This document shows, one piece after another, positions 1 to 11,608 of a DNA stretch of 64,000 bases. The notes beneath the pieces are model-generated. The model did no database searches, had not been told where the DNA came from, and worked only from the letters and a program-made list of their open reading frames with translations. The stretch is from Tricholoma matsutake (lineage: Eukaryota; Basidiomycota; Agaricomycetes; Agaricales; Tricholomataceae). The stretch covers positions 1,364,001 through 1,428,000 of the forward strand of contig AP026548.1 of assembly GCA_026075535.2 (NCBI GenBank), written 5' to 3'. The position numbers and the translations under genes are program-made. Position 1 is the stretch's first letter, and every line of letters starts with the position of its first letter.

Positions 1-384
1 AGCATGTCAATATTACTTGCTATTCAAATGTAAATCTAAGCTAGTTTTCAACTTGCAATAGATGGATTTCAAGAAATAGTTCAGAATTATGCATGTGACA
101 CAACCAAGAGTAAATTATTATTATCATTTTACAGACACAGGCCCTCTGAGATACTTTATCTACATCACCTTCACCCAAAGCTAAGTGAGAAAGTCATTGT
201 GAAAGCAGCTGCAACACAAATGATACCGCAAGATGCAAAGAGTTTTTTTTTGTCAGTGAAGATTTGTAAGCTAAATTGCTATGAAAGTGGTTCCCACGGT
301 TAGCTAGTTAGTTCCCCACTTCATGGCTTAAAAAAAATTCGACCCGGTATGAGTATCCTTAATTTTTTTTTTGACACCCCCTTG
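1..384. mobile_element. hAT-like non-autonomous element, one terminus only
   Basis: The stretch ends with GACACCCCCTTG, the reverse complement of the CAAGGGGGTGTC that opens the complete element at 5247. Bases 1-340 match, in inverted orientation, 5247-5306 plus about 6457-6740 of that element, including the segment with the A-run, the sequence around GACCCGGTAT and the piece reading TTGAAATCCATCTATTGCAAG. The other end lies outside the window, so the target duplication (expected to match 385-392, GTCTACAA) cannot be checked. No coding sequence is seen. Confidence 0.75.
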
Positions 385-640
385 GTCTACAACTATTATG
401 CTCAGTCTGATGGCTGGCAACCATATTTATGTAGTCCTGTCGCTGCGTTGGGTATAAGATCTTCGTTGATGCTTAAGGACGCCCCCTCCCACGTGATGTA
501 CGGGATCCGTATTCCGCAACCCCCTTGCGTGTGTTTACTGGTAAGTAAAATAAGTCGATCCTTGATTTTGCTGATGTGACATTGCCGTTGAATCGCTTGA
601 ATTTCATGGAGTCACTGCTCAGATCTCTTGTATACAAGAA

Positions 641-863
641 GTTTGATAAGGTCATGCGATGTCGTTCGCTGGAACTGGAGAAGCGCGCCAAACTATTCGC
701 ACAAGTGTTTCCATTTGGACGAAATCTCACTACTTAGTTACCTACGATTTCCCCAGTTGGTACTATCGAAATTTTCTAGGGTTCGGTGACTTCCAAGCGA
801 CTTAGCATCTTCGTTTCCAAACTGAATGCTCTAGATCGACGGAAGATCTACCAGTCTGTTTGA
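641..863 (+). repeat. Direct repeat flanking the secreted-protein locus, copy a
   Basis: This segment and 4260-4555 share many blocks in the same order, among them GTTTGATAAGGTCAT, TCGCTGGAACTGGAGAAG, CCATTTGGACGAAATCTCA and CTCTAGATCGACGGAAGATC, ending at CCAGTCTGTTTGA. The copies differ by substitutions and small indels. They bracket the small secreted protein gene and the broken gene. No terminal repeats or frame were found, so the origin (old duplication or element relic) is open. Confidence 0.75.
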
Positions 864-1040
864 AACTTACCTCTACACGTTCGCCTTCAAGTTAAGGACG
901 GTCACTCCACTGAATGCATCCGAGTTCTCAATGCATAAATAGGCTTATTTCAGCCTTTTCATTCCTCGCCAAGCTGCCCGTCCCATGCACAGCGCATTTC
1001 CTACCATCCTCGTTTAAACCTTCCCAAAATCTCTGTAGAA

Positions 1041-1826
1041 ATGAAGATATCTCATGCTCTCCTGCGATTAACCATCCTCACACATGCATTGTCTACGACC
1101 ACAACACTGGCAAATGTTCCTCCTCTGGTCGATGGCTATGTTGATACTAAGTCGATTAAAAACCGCGAACCGGACTTTCTTCAAGTTAATGGCACTGATT
1201 TGGTACTTGAACAACGCGGTGTTGATAACAGTAACATCGAATCCAGGCAATTTGGAGCAATCATCTTGGGGGTTATTGTCGTTTCAGCCATAGTTACCGG
1301 CATAGTCGCAGGTCTTGTATTCTACATCGGAGACGACACTCCAGTGAGTAGTAATATAACTCTTCTCGTATTGTTAGCGTTGACTATGATTCGGCATAGC
1401 GTCGCGAGGCATATACTCAGCAAGTGGTCTCCGACTTGTATGCTAATAACTCCAATGCCAACTATGTTGTATGCCACACAAAGTATGATTTCTCGTTCGA
1501 TGGGACCCAGGGCACAGATTGGGATCATCTGCACCACGAGCTTCCGGTATCCTTTGGAAGGACAATAGGGTGAGCATTGCGCATGCTTGTCCTATGTTAT
1601 AGCCATTTCTGAAGGTCATAACCCAACAGATATGATATCTATTGGTTCCGTTCTGGAACGTTCAGGCGGTGGGGTAATGGCGGGTTCATAAACGTGAGCA
1701 CCATAATGGCGTTTCCCTTCAGCTGAAGTAGGCCGGGCTGACGAGAAAACTGATACTTAGTGGGCCTACATAGGAAACGTAATATCGAACTCCGGCGGCA
1801 GCCCTGATGTGGTTGTCTTCGGTTAG
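1041..1826 (+). CDS. Small secreted protein, four exons
   Basis: Exons 1041-1343, 1400-1569, 1630-1693 and 1761-1826 join in frame to 200 residues. The introns are 56, 60 and 67 bp, with GTGAGT or GTGAGC donors and TAG or CAG acceptors. The product starts with a signal peptide (about residues 1-24, ending near TLA) and has a Gly/Val/Ile-rich hydrophobic stretch near residues 73-98. A compact C-terminal domain follows, with RREAYTQQVVSD, one Cys in VVCHTKYDFSFDG, GTDWDHLHHELPV, then GYDIYWFRSGTF and GGFINWAYIGNV. From memory this resembles a family of small secreted fungal proteins of unknown function, perhaps the one listed as DUF7888; that number is unverified. The single-exon reading would lose the conserved tail, which is why I prefer the spliced model. 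It is the only intact gene in the first 51 kb. Confidence 0.8.
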
Positions 1827-2382
1827 GCCCTGGTTCGGCAGACTATGGTCACCCCAGTCGCAAACTGACCTGGAATGACCGATCAGGACCCTGGGATTGC
1901 CCATTACGAAATTTATTCACGTATTGTTCGTGATGACTCTGATTTATATCTCTTCATATCTGTTTTCTCTTGAGCTGATTGCTGGACGATAATTGTGATT
2001 GGAAAGTGTAGTTCGAAGTTCAATAGAAATATACGGAGTGTTTGTCGTGTCTGAGGCAAGCTTGCGTCGACTACCACGGTCAATCTGAATCAGGAATCAG
2101 GATTACAGGTACCGTATGTTCCGCTTTAATCCTGCGGAGGAATTCGCAAACCGATGGCTTTCAAGGGCGCCAATGATACTGATTTACAGCCTGTCTATAT
2201 TAGTTAGGTTCTACGAAAGAGATATGATACACTACTTTGAACAGTGGATGATGAATACAACGCGTCGTAATAATACAATATCAAGTCCTGCTCGAACTCT
2301 AGGAACATCTACATATAAGTACGGAACGCACACGAAAAATTGGAGAAAGTGATCTATCCAAACACAAGCACCCCCAAAACCG
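1827..2382. other. Intergenic DNA
   Basis: Downstream of the secreted-protein gene. I see no coding frame, terminal repeat or RNA gene here; the open frames are short and of random composition. Confidence 0.5.
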
Positions 2383-3579
2383 TCACCGAGGCTTGAGCTC
2401 CCTTAATGCCTTCACAACCTCATCCATGTCTCCCCGATTCCACTCCATCCCTTCTCCTTTCACTGCCCACACTCCTGGAAATGCGGGGTCGTACTTCTCG
2501 AAGGGACAGGATGTGGTGTCCCGCTTCGCGAAGAAGGGGCAGGGGCGTACCTCCCGTCTCCCGAGCCCTAGACAGTTCTTCCCAATATTCACTCCTCCCG
2601 TTACAAACCCAACCCCGAACACCTCCACCAAGCCCATACTCTTGCTCTTCACGTTATGTGACTTTGGGGCTTTGTTTCCTCCAGCCGCAGATTGGGATTT
2701 GCATCCGGAGGGTTTGCGAGTGAGAAGTGAGGGAAGTCTTGATATTGGCGTAGGTGTGGGTGTACGTGTGGTGCAGGTGCGAGTGCGGATGCGAGCGTAG
2801 GTAGAAGGGTGTCGTGGGAGTCAGAAAAGATATCGGACTTGACGACCGTGTCCACAGGGGAAGGTGACGGGGAAGAATGAGCATGCCTGTGCGTCTTATG
2901 ATGATGATGCCCCTGGCTTGAAAAACGTAAAGAATCCAGGTTATCCTCCAAAGTGAGGTGTGGGTGGAATAGTGCCGCGAGTGAGGGTGGACTGCAGGTG
3001 CAGCAGCCTTTCTAGAACCGCTAAACCCATTCGAAACCCCTTCATCATGCCACTGATCTTCATCGTCATTCCCACTCCCGGCCAAGCCCATACTGTGGTG
3101 AGAGTGCATATTTGTTTCTCCGGTATCATCACCCTGAGCTGGGCACTTCCCTCCTTCTCGCGATGTGGCAAGAAGGATAATATTTCAGTACATCGAAGGA
3201 GGGGTCGAGGCAGATGCAGAGGGTGCGGTTGCAGGTGGAGGAGGAATAGAATTGGTGTTGGGACGGGCGGATGGAGAAGACGAAGAAGAGGGTGGGGCAG
3301 ACATGAATTGGGTTTGGTACGGAAAACATTGGAAGTCTTGCATGCCAATCCTACAGCGGCATCCTTCTGCGTATCCAGACCCATGGACGGCGAAACGGGC
3401 GAAGGGAGCACCAGTTCGGGAGGGACGTTCTCCCCCAATGTCCGCGTGAGCTTGGCGAGTTTCTTCCTGCGCCGATCATGTTCCTTATTCCTCTTCTTTT
3501 CCCCATCTCGCTCGGACCCAAATTCCGAATGATTAGACGGGTTGAAAGTGGGAGAGAGCGAGCTTAGAGGTGAAGGCAT
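2383..3579 (-). pseudogene. Broken conserved basidiomycete protein of unknown function
   Basis: Reading from an ATG at 3579, the first 80 or so residues hold a basic, coiled block RRRKKLAKLTRTLGENVPPE that I associate with a conserved agaricomycete protein of unknown role. The likely frame then shifts near 3340, continues through a Ser/Pro-rich linker, meets a TGA near 3180 (plausibly a mutated CGA) and runs on through MHSHHSMGLAGSGND. It shifts again near 2950 and stops. Another frame at 2383-2652 carries a plausible C-terminal domain ending DEVVKALRELKPR, with WAVKGEGMEWNRGDMDEVV. No intron borders explain all the changes, so I call it decayed. Missed introns could rescue part of it. Confidence 0.5.
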
Positions 3580-5246
3580 CGTTGGGGTGGTTGGGATGTT
3601 TAGTATTTGCAGGGTGTGGATTTGATTTTTGGTTGTAGGTGCTCGCTTGGGTTGGAAGGGGGAAATATAGAGAGGGAAGGATTTGAATTTTGCGTGTCCG
3701 TCCGTGTCCAAGACGTGCTTCCACCTGCGAAACGGGCACCGGGCACAGACAAAGAACGAGCGTAAGCAGGAGAGGAGTAGGAACAGTCCTCTTCTTCGCG
3801 CTGGTGCCCGGTGCTGCTTTGCTTTGGACTTTGACTTTGACTTTGACTTTGTGGTGGGTCGATTGCTCCGGGGTCGGAGTCTTCAACGTCGTCCCTCCCT
3901 TCTGCTTCTCGGTACGTTGTTGGGAGTCAAGATTCATGATAACTCATCACCAATATCATCATATTCATCGAGGGGCGGCCCCAGCTTGATGAGATTCAGG
4001 TCTCAGTAAGACAAACCTGCGTAGCGTGACAGCATCGGGGTCTCAAGTTTGTTGAACAGAGGGTTCGAACGGCTCAGGCTTCTGCATGGCCGATATCCCC
4101 GACTGTACCTCATTCACATCTAAATTCCTCCAAAGCCCTGTCTCCATACCAGTGGCTTCAGTATCAGAAATGGAAGTAGCAGTAGTGTGAGTCCGCTGCG
4201 GGATATTCAATAATCAGGTGCGAATTAAATTTAGTAATGCTCGATGGCTGTTGAACAAGTTTGATAAGGTCATACGGTGTTCGCTGGAACTGGAGAAGTA
4301 CACCAAACTATTCGCTCCATTTGGACGAAATCTCATTAGTTCCTTGCGATTTCCTTGTCAGTGGCACTGTCGAATTTTTTACCTCGGGTTCAACTTTACC
4401 AATTCATAACTTCTGATCTTTGGATGAAATCTCACTATTTCCCCCGTTCCTATCGAGATTTTCCAGGGTTCGGCGACTTCGGCCTTACCTCAGCACGTTC
4501 GTTTCCAAAGCTACTGAATGCTCTAGATCGACGGAAGATCTACCAGTCTGTTTGATATGTGATGTGATACCTAGGTTCCGAAGTTCTCTTCATGAGCCTA
4601 ACTTTTTGCCCAGCCTCCTATCAGCGCCTAACTTCTCGTCTCTTAGATTTACCCTCACCGACAACAGCCTGTAGAAAGTCAATCCTAGTATTAACAAGAA
4701 TAGACCTCAGTCTCTGTATTAAGTGACTATATTTCTGTACCTAGTATGAACAAGAATAGAATTACAGGTACAGTAAGTAACAATCCATATCAAAGCAATA
4801 ATGTTGGTACTCGCCTCACTCTCTGTATAAGTGACTGAGGTGCTAAGGTAACTACCTACTGTATATATGTGTGTCACGGTGTTGTGTATGATAAAGGGGA
4901 AAGGGTATAAAGGTATCTATGGCATTGATCCAAATGTGGGGTGTGCTAAATATAGTAAACACATCAAAGGTGTGCTCGGGTACACTGGTAGTGATGCCAT
5001 GGGTGACGGCTTGGCTCAGCTCGCCCACAGCACAGCTCACGCACTTGAGCCGATCAAAATGGTGCTAAGTCGCCCTGAGCAGCTCTGAGCTGGCTAAGCC
5101 GATTGAGATTGCCCAAAGTTGTGGGCTTGCAATCCGAGTTGTATTTATGCTTCAGTTATGTATTTTAAGTAATGGTCAAATAGGTTGTGTAGACTAGTAT
5201 TACAAAAGAAACAAGTCATACTATTGAGTTTTGCACAGATCGGTAT
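3580..5246. other. Non-coding stretch with a TTTGAC microsatellite
   Basis: This holds the upstream side of the broken gene, a short (TTTGAC)n run near 3828-3852, repeat copy b (4260-4555) and low-complexity AT-rich DNA. No convincing coding frame was seen. Confidence 0.5.
4260..4555 (+). repeat. Direct repeat flanking the secreted-protein locus, copy b
   Basis: Partner of 641-863. It is longer because of an internal stretch around 4380-4440 that is absent from copy a. Confidence 0.75.
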
Positions 5247-7337
5247 CAAGGGGGTGTCAGAAAAAAATTTAAGGATACCGGGTCAATTTTTTTTTTAAGC
5301 CATGAACAAGGGGGTGTCGGGACAGGAATTTTTCATATGACGTCGGTTTTTTTTTTTCACAGCTCGCCAGACCCCCCCTCCTGCCATATATGGTATGTTT
5401 TGATCACGTGCTGTTTGAAAACAATCCCATGATCGTTCCAACGACGATGTGGTCGCATCCTTCCCCACTCTCCCCATCATGCCCACCATCCCATCTTCTT
5501 TGTAACTGGCCATTTCAACCACTGCTGCACCCTTTGGCCTGGCTAAATAGCAAACCCCATGGCTACAAATGTGCCACTTCAAACATGGTTTGTGAATTTG
5601 AGACCATAGCCTGCATCACCCAAGGTCCAAAATAAGTTTTTTTCATTCACTGACTCTTTTAACTAATCACAATGTTTTTTCTGTAGGTTACAAGCTGCTG
5701 TTACCTACGACAATTAACGCCCACGTGGCCACACTTTCTCTCTGTCTAAACAGGAAATACGATGGGAGCTTCTCGGAGGCTTGTGGAGTGGGATACTACG
5801 AGTGAGATACGCATTACACCCATGCAACCACCTTTTACTGCCCTGCATCTCAGAACAGGCAGGCAACTGGGGTGCTCATAGCCCTGCATCACACGATGAC
5901 AATGACAACACCGGGGCTGTGAGACAGGTACCACGATCATCCACGACAATCCAACTAGCCAGGATGGCGAGCCTGCAGCAGCTAACACTGGGATGACAAC
6001 ATCCCAAAGTGCGAGTATGTTCGTATCGACTCCGAGTCGGACAGTGCAGGAACTGAACCTGATAATGGTGATAAGATCTCTGGCCTGTCGAGAACAGTGA
6101 TGACTGATGTCAGTGACCAGGTTGCCAAGGAGGTCCATTTAAATTTCCACCGGTGCTCAGTATTGCATCCTCACTGGGTGGTATAAGTTCTAGCTTACTT
6201 ATGAGAGTCATTTTAACTTTGAATTTATATATACTCGGTTCGAACTTCTGGTGGAATACTACTTGTAGTAATAGATAATATGTGTGATATATGCTATTTG
6301 GTTGTTCCAGGACCCTAACCACAACAAAATAGCACTCAATGATGCCTATCGGCATCATTTTCACTATGGTCAAAAAAAAAATTCAGCCTCCAGCAGGACC
6401 CCCCCCCCCCTATGTCTGGTTCAGGATTCCCATCCCGACACCACCTTGGCCATGAAGTGAGGAACTAACTAACCCGCTGTGGGAACTAATGTCCTAATAA
6501 GGACATTTTGCTTACAAATCATTGATGACCAACAGAAAAAATGTTTGCATCTTGCATTGCAGCTGCTTTCACAGTGACTTTCTGGCTTAGCTTTGGGTGA
6601 AGGAAATGTAGATAAAGTATCTCAGAGGACCTGTGTCTGTAAAATTAACTCTCTCTTGGCTGTGTCACATGCATAATTCTGAACAATTTCTTGAAACCCA
6701 TCTATTACAAGTTGAAAACTAGTTTGGATTCACATCTGAATAGAAAGGAACATTCATACATCATTTTCTCCACCAAAAAGAAATGCCAAGGGTGGTTTAA
6801 AAGTCAGAAATCAGGGTGGACACAAGTGGCAGGCATGCAGGTGCTACAATCCCTTCCACAACACATTTCAAACTTCATCTTTGGTAACAGAATATGATGC
6901 TACACATTTAAAAAAGATTCTGGTTTGTATATGACTTAAATATTGGCATTGTTCTACTTCTTTGGAGTACAATACTCCAGGAAACATGTAAAATAATATG
7001 TTTACTTGATAATCATCTTCTGAGATCATTTATCTACAAGATGTTCACCCAACAGTAAGCCAGAAAGTCATTGTAGAAGCAATAAAACAAGCAGCAATTC
7101 AGCTGACAGTGCAAGATTATATTTGCTCATGTTTATTCATCAAGGGCCAGCTTTATTCAGTACAAATATGTTAGAATAGTACAGTATCTGCCCTGCTACA
7201 ATGTCTCTGTGTTTGTGAGATTGCCAATGGCCCTCCAGCACAAAATTATGTTACCAAAAAAAATTTTTTTTAAGAGCTCAAGAGCTGGACTAACTAACCA
7301 TCCCTATATGGCAATTTGACCACATGACACCCCCTTG
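5247..7337. mobile_element. hAT-like non-autonomous element, complete, with a nested relative
   Basis: The ends are perfect 12-bp inverted repeats, CAAGGGGGTGTC and GACACCCCCTTG. Both flanks carry the 8-bp duplication ATCGGTAT (5239-5246 and 7338-7345). An 8-bp duplication with such termini is the hallmark of the hAT superfamily. Without the nested element (5307-6448 plus its duplication) the original was about 0.94 kb, too short for a transposase, and I see none. Bases 1-384 are the end of a second copy in the opposite orientation. Confidence 0.88.
5307..6448. mobile_element. Nested hAT-like element inside the previous one
   Basis: It starts CAAGGGGGTGTCGGGA and ends with the inverted TCCCGACACCACCTTG, with one change in the C-run. 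It is flanked on both sides by GCCATGAA (5299-5306 and 6449-6456), an 8-bp duplication. Removing 1142 bp plus one duplication copy restores the sequence seen uninterrupted at the window start, where ...GCCATGAAGTG... appears inverted. The interior has no recognisable transposase; a minus-strand frame at 5295-5582 has no family I know. Confidence 0.87.
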
Positions 7338-7751
7338 ATCGGTATCTTTGATGAGATTATTTGGCTATGTTTATCTCCTTGTACCTATTACAAAATGATG
7401 GCTCTGGGGAGTAGGGTATAACAACATGTATTCAAAATGGCAGTAGGGACTCCTACAGAGTGTTTTATAGTGTTTTAAGAACATTTAAAGCCCTCCAGTC
7501 ACTCTGAATTTGAGGCAACTTAGGGTGGCTCGCAGCTCTGAGCTGCGCTGTTGGCAACACTAGGGTACAGTGTTCATGTGTGCTCATGTGTAATTATAAT
7601 TCCAACCATAAAGTATGCCATGCCCAGCTCTGAAATAGTCCAGACTTTTCTCATCTGATCCTTGAACCATTCATTTATATCTTTGGAGTCCACAATTGAC
7701 AAGTAGTTATTGACATGCACAGCCTCAATGATAATCCCTGAGTCAGATTTG

Positions 7752-7990
7752 TAGGGATCTGCACAGGTAATCCATGGGTATTTCACGCTGTACCCATACC
7801 CATACCCATGGCAGGTTTTACCTGTAAACCTGCAGGTCTTAGCTACAAAACTCACTCAATTCTTGACCATTTTGCTTGATTTTTAGTGCGTTTTGTAGCT
7901 CGCGAGTAGAACTATTGCAACCCATACCTGTACCCACATGTACCCATACCCATAACCCATACAGGTACACAAAACCCATGCAGATCCCTA
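7752..7990. mobile_element. 239-bp hAT MITE in copia reverse transcriptase
   Basis: It begins TAGGGATCTGCA and ends TGCAGATCCCTA, a perfect 12-bp inverted repeat. Both sides carry CAGATTTG (7744-7751 and 7991-7998), an exact 8-bp duplication. Inside there are several copies of ACCCATAC near the ends, like hAT subterminal transposase-binding repeats. Excising the element plus one duplication rejoins the reverse-transcriptase frame at ...LSCKSD/SDSGIIIEA.... It has no coding capacity. Confidence 0.92.
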
Positions 7991-10065
7991 CAGATTTGCA
8001 GGACAAATGAGTGAATCCCCAGTCAATCATTTGAGCATTAAGTGTCTGGTTCCATATATGTCCACTCTGCTTCATGCTGTACAGACTATGTTGTAGACTG
8101 TAGTTGCCATACCCAGTCTTCCTTCCCAGGTTCTTCAAATCCAGCTGGTTGTTGCATGTACTGTATCTCATTGTCTGGTAATAGCCCATAGAGGAATGCC
8201 ATATTCACATCAATTTGTTGGGCATCCCATCCAAGGGATGCTGCTAAGTGGAGAAGTATACACCAAGATTCCATGTGTGCAGTCGGTGAGGTAGTTTTAG
8301 TATAATCCTTGCTATAGATTTGTTCAAAGCCTGTGAAGACAAGACATACTTTCCACCTAACAGCTGTTCTGGTCTTGTTCTGCTTAATATGGAAGAAAGG
8401 TTTCCATTTTCAGATCTGATTGCCTTGGGGGATGTTGCTCTGGGGAATGAGCTTGTAAACACCCATGTATTTCAATGACTGCAGTTCCTCTATGTGCCCC
8501 TCTTTCCACCTTTCAGCATCAGGGGAATTCTTAGCCTCCTCCCAAGTTTCAGGATCATCCTCAAATTGGAGTGATTCCAGATCAAAATTTGCCATCTCTG
8601 ATATCAAGGCCTGAAATTGATGTGCTTGATCACAAAGGTCAAGATTATAAAATGATTGACATAGTTCCTCGATGATATCATGATCATGATCAATTGGAGA
8701 ATCTGGTGGGCAATCAGGATTGGCCATTTGGGTAGCTACTGTTGCAGCCCTACATTCCTGTCAGGCCTCCTTAATTTGGGCAGCACTTTCTTGAGATTCC
8801 TGAATGGGAGTGGTAGGTTTAGTGACAGATGGTCCACCATTCAGGTTTTTTCAATGGGAATGGGTACAAGCAATGAGGGATGTGGGAGGGGCTGGGGCAG
8901 TGGTGTTCATTGTCCAGCCATGTTGTGAGTGTTCTTGATGCATGGGTGAGTGGTCAACACTGTTGGGCTCATCATCATCATCATCATCAAGGAGTATGGG
9001 ACTGAAACTTGGTTTTAAGGTCTTGGTTTCACCAAGAATCTCATCATCACCCATAGTGTGTGTGGGTGGTGTGTGGCCATTGTGGCTCTCAAGGAACTTG
9101 ACATGGTAAGAGCTATGGACCCTCCATGTGGCTTGGTTATAACAATGGTATGATTTGGACTTTGGGTAGTATCCTATCAATACACATTTGACAGAGTGCT
9201 CAAAAAGTTTGGGATTGTCCTTTTTGGGGATAAGAACAAAGGCACAACACCTGATTTCCCATAGATATGATTAGTCAAGTTTATGCCCAAACCACAGTTC
9301 CCAAGGTGTACACCCCTGGAGTGGCTGAGTGGTGGTTTTTGCATGTAAATGAGATGCTGTCAGATAGAATTTGTTGCTTTGGCCATTAATGTTTGGTGCA
9401 TGTCCTTGACACATCCAATGTGCACTGAAGTGTGGGGCAGTGAATCACTGATCTGTTTGTTGAGACTTCAGCCATGCTTCCATTTCATGCGACTTAAGTT
9501 CACCATTATCAGTGACATAGGTTCCAACTTTAAGGCCAGTCTCATTTTTTTTGAGCAAGCTCCCAAGCTTTAAGCTCAGGAAAAGAATCATCTTTGTTGT
9601 GAAGAGGTATCAACCAAGGAAATGAAGTATAATCATCGAAGATATCCATTATGTATGAATTTCCAGATTTGATTGATGTGTCCAGTTAGAGGTTCAATGG
9701 TGAACACATCCTCACAAGGTGTAGAGGTGTGTTGATTTGAGTCAACAGTGACTGTCTCCTCCTCAGTAACAACCCAGCCTTCATATTCCACCTCGTCAAT
9801 GGCTGCAGTGGGGACTGGGTCAGATGCAATACCCACAAATACCAGATGAGGAGAAGTGGAAGGGGTGGTGTTCTTGGAGTCAATCATGACCATGAATGCC
9901 CAGCCATTAATGTCCTCAATAGTAACTGGGATTTTAGAGTGGCTGGACTTGGGTGTCAAGTTTGAGAGTGCTGCCTTGCATGCAGCTTTTGACTCCTCAA
10001 TGGTTTCCCCAGCCATACCACCACCCAGTTTAATGCAGTACTCCTTAGTATGCCCAGTCTTGGTA

Positions 10066-10656
10066 GTACACACCACCACCACAGCACCCCCAACCACTGC
10101 CATGAGTAACTGCTTGTGGGGTGGAAATGAACGATGGGTGACAAGGATTGTGAGGTGACAAAAACTGTGAGGATGACAAGGATGACAGCAATCAAGACAT
10201 CCAGGACAAAGGCAGGGACCAGATGATGATGGGGATGACAGGGACTCAGACAATGACAACAATGAACAAAGGGGACAAACCATGAACAGTGGGGGGAAAC
10301 CAGCAAGGGTGAACAACTAGGAGAGGAGGGCCCCACCACTGCGAGCAGATGAAGGGTGCTAATGTGGGACAAGAGACATGGAAGCAACCACCTCCATGAG
10401 CAACCACTTGTTGGGTGGCCTCCCCTGTGCAAAATGCAAGGTTTTTTGTTTCTATCAGTAATTACTTTTGTGGCCCTTCACTTTATGCCACAGTTAGTTA
10501 GCTCAGTAAAATTCTCCAACGCTTTTGTCAAATACTAATATTTTAACTGTATATACTGTTTATTAAATGGTATATAGATGGTTATACTGTTTAGACTACT
10601 GTTTATGTATACTTGACCTTGGTCAAGTAAACATAAACTAAACAGTTGGAGCCTTA
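10066..10656. mobile_element. 591-bp insertion in the copia zinc-knuckle codons
   Basis: It is flanked by CTTGGTA on both sides (10059-10065 and 10657-10663). Removing it rejoins CANTVCTK to TGHTKEYC and restores the CCHC knuckle. The interior shows the motif near GAGTAACTGCTTGTGGGGTGG and GACAA/GATGA-rich tracts shared with family X, and a 38-bp palindrome at 10601-10638. I found no clear terminal inverted repeats, so the class is uncertain; it may be a truncated family X relative. Confidence 0.65.
10601..10638. repeat. 38-bp near-perfect palindrome
   Basis: Two 18-nt arms, GTTTATGTATACTTGACC and its inverse with one mismatch, are separated by TT. The flanks CTGTTTA and TAAACAG extend the symmetry with an interrupted stem. 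It can form a cruciform or hairpin. Confidence 0.85.
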
Positions 10657-11539
10657 CTTGGTACAGACTGTATTTGCACATGTAGGTACATTGGATGACT
10701 TGTAGGGCTTATCCTGCACAGTGAGTGTGACACTGGAGTGGGAGCAGTTATGCTGATTGTTCTTGAGTAGAGACTGTTCATTCTCCAGGAACAAATCAAT
10801 ATCCTTAGATGCATATGGGTTAGCAGTAGTGGATGCAGCAATATCACAAGAAATAATGTAGTGTGCATGAGGAAAATTGTCACTAAGGGAATTGAGGAGT
10901 GCAACAACAGAGAAGATCAGCTTTTGTATCCCCCATGGTGAAAGCTCACTTGATGAGGGTGCAGATCTTTTCTGCCATTTCCAGGAGTGGTGTGTCCTTT
11001 GTGCACTGTATGGAAGCACCTGTTGTAAAAGTTGGACTTGGCAAATTGGCCCCTCTTTCTGGCAACAATCCTGAAGAGTCTTCCAATTAATGTCAGGGCC
11101 CTTCTTAATATTGATGAATTGTCATTCAGAGGAATAATGCTGGATGCAAGAAATGCATATGTGAGGCAAGAATTCCCTTTCCAATTCACAAGAGTCCAAG
11201 GCTCTGTGGATGAGGGTTCAGCAATATTACCAACAGCATCTTCATATAGTCCATTGAGGGAGAGGGCAATAATAATCTCCTCACACCACTCATTGTAGTT
11301 AGATTTGAGCTTGTCCAGTTTCTCACTGGTATATTGGACAGATAATTTGATGAGGGAAATGAATGGAGGGGCAGTAGTGTTGACACCCGTAATAGAAAGA
11401 TGATGATGGTAGAGTACTTTACACTCCCCCACCTAACCCAAATGGAATCTGTCTGGACTCCACATGGAATTACACAGAATGCTAGGACAAGAATGAGCAG
11501 TCCAAGCCCTACTACATTTAATAGTAAAATAATTGTCAT

Positions 11540-11608
11540 GAGCAAGAATTGAACACTTGACCCCTTGGTCCTAAGTAATGCAGCACTTAACCATTGCACC
11601 ACAGAGCC
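11540..11608 (-). promoter_or_regulatory. tRNA-like segment with Pol III A and B boxes (element X3, left)
   Basis: On the minus strand an A-box-like GTGGTGCAATGGTTAA is followed about 40 nt later by a B-box-like GTGTTCAATTC. It points toward the left terminus. It does not fold into a good cloverleaf by eye, so it is tRNA-derived rather than a tRNA gene. Confidence 0.6.

Larger units (their letters stand above)
7574..11413 (-). pseudogene. Decayed Ty1/copia gag-pol
   Basis: On the minus strand the order is gag, protease region, integrase and reverse transcriptase. Gag (about 11390-10664) includes KLDKLKSNYNEWCEEI. The CCHC knuckle is split by an insertion at 10066-10656: CANTVC lies on one side and TGHTKEYC on the other. 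The integrase region (about 9640-9180) keeps VTDNGELKSHEMEAWL but has Lys where the catalytic Glu is expected. Reverse transcriptase (8727-7574) has QQIDVNMAFLYG and YSLQHSLYSMKQSG, but the catalytic YVDD reads HVNN. Many stops and shifts are present. A 239-bp MITE interrupts the RT at 7752-7990. No LTR pair was found. Confidence 0.85.
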
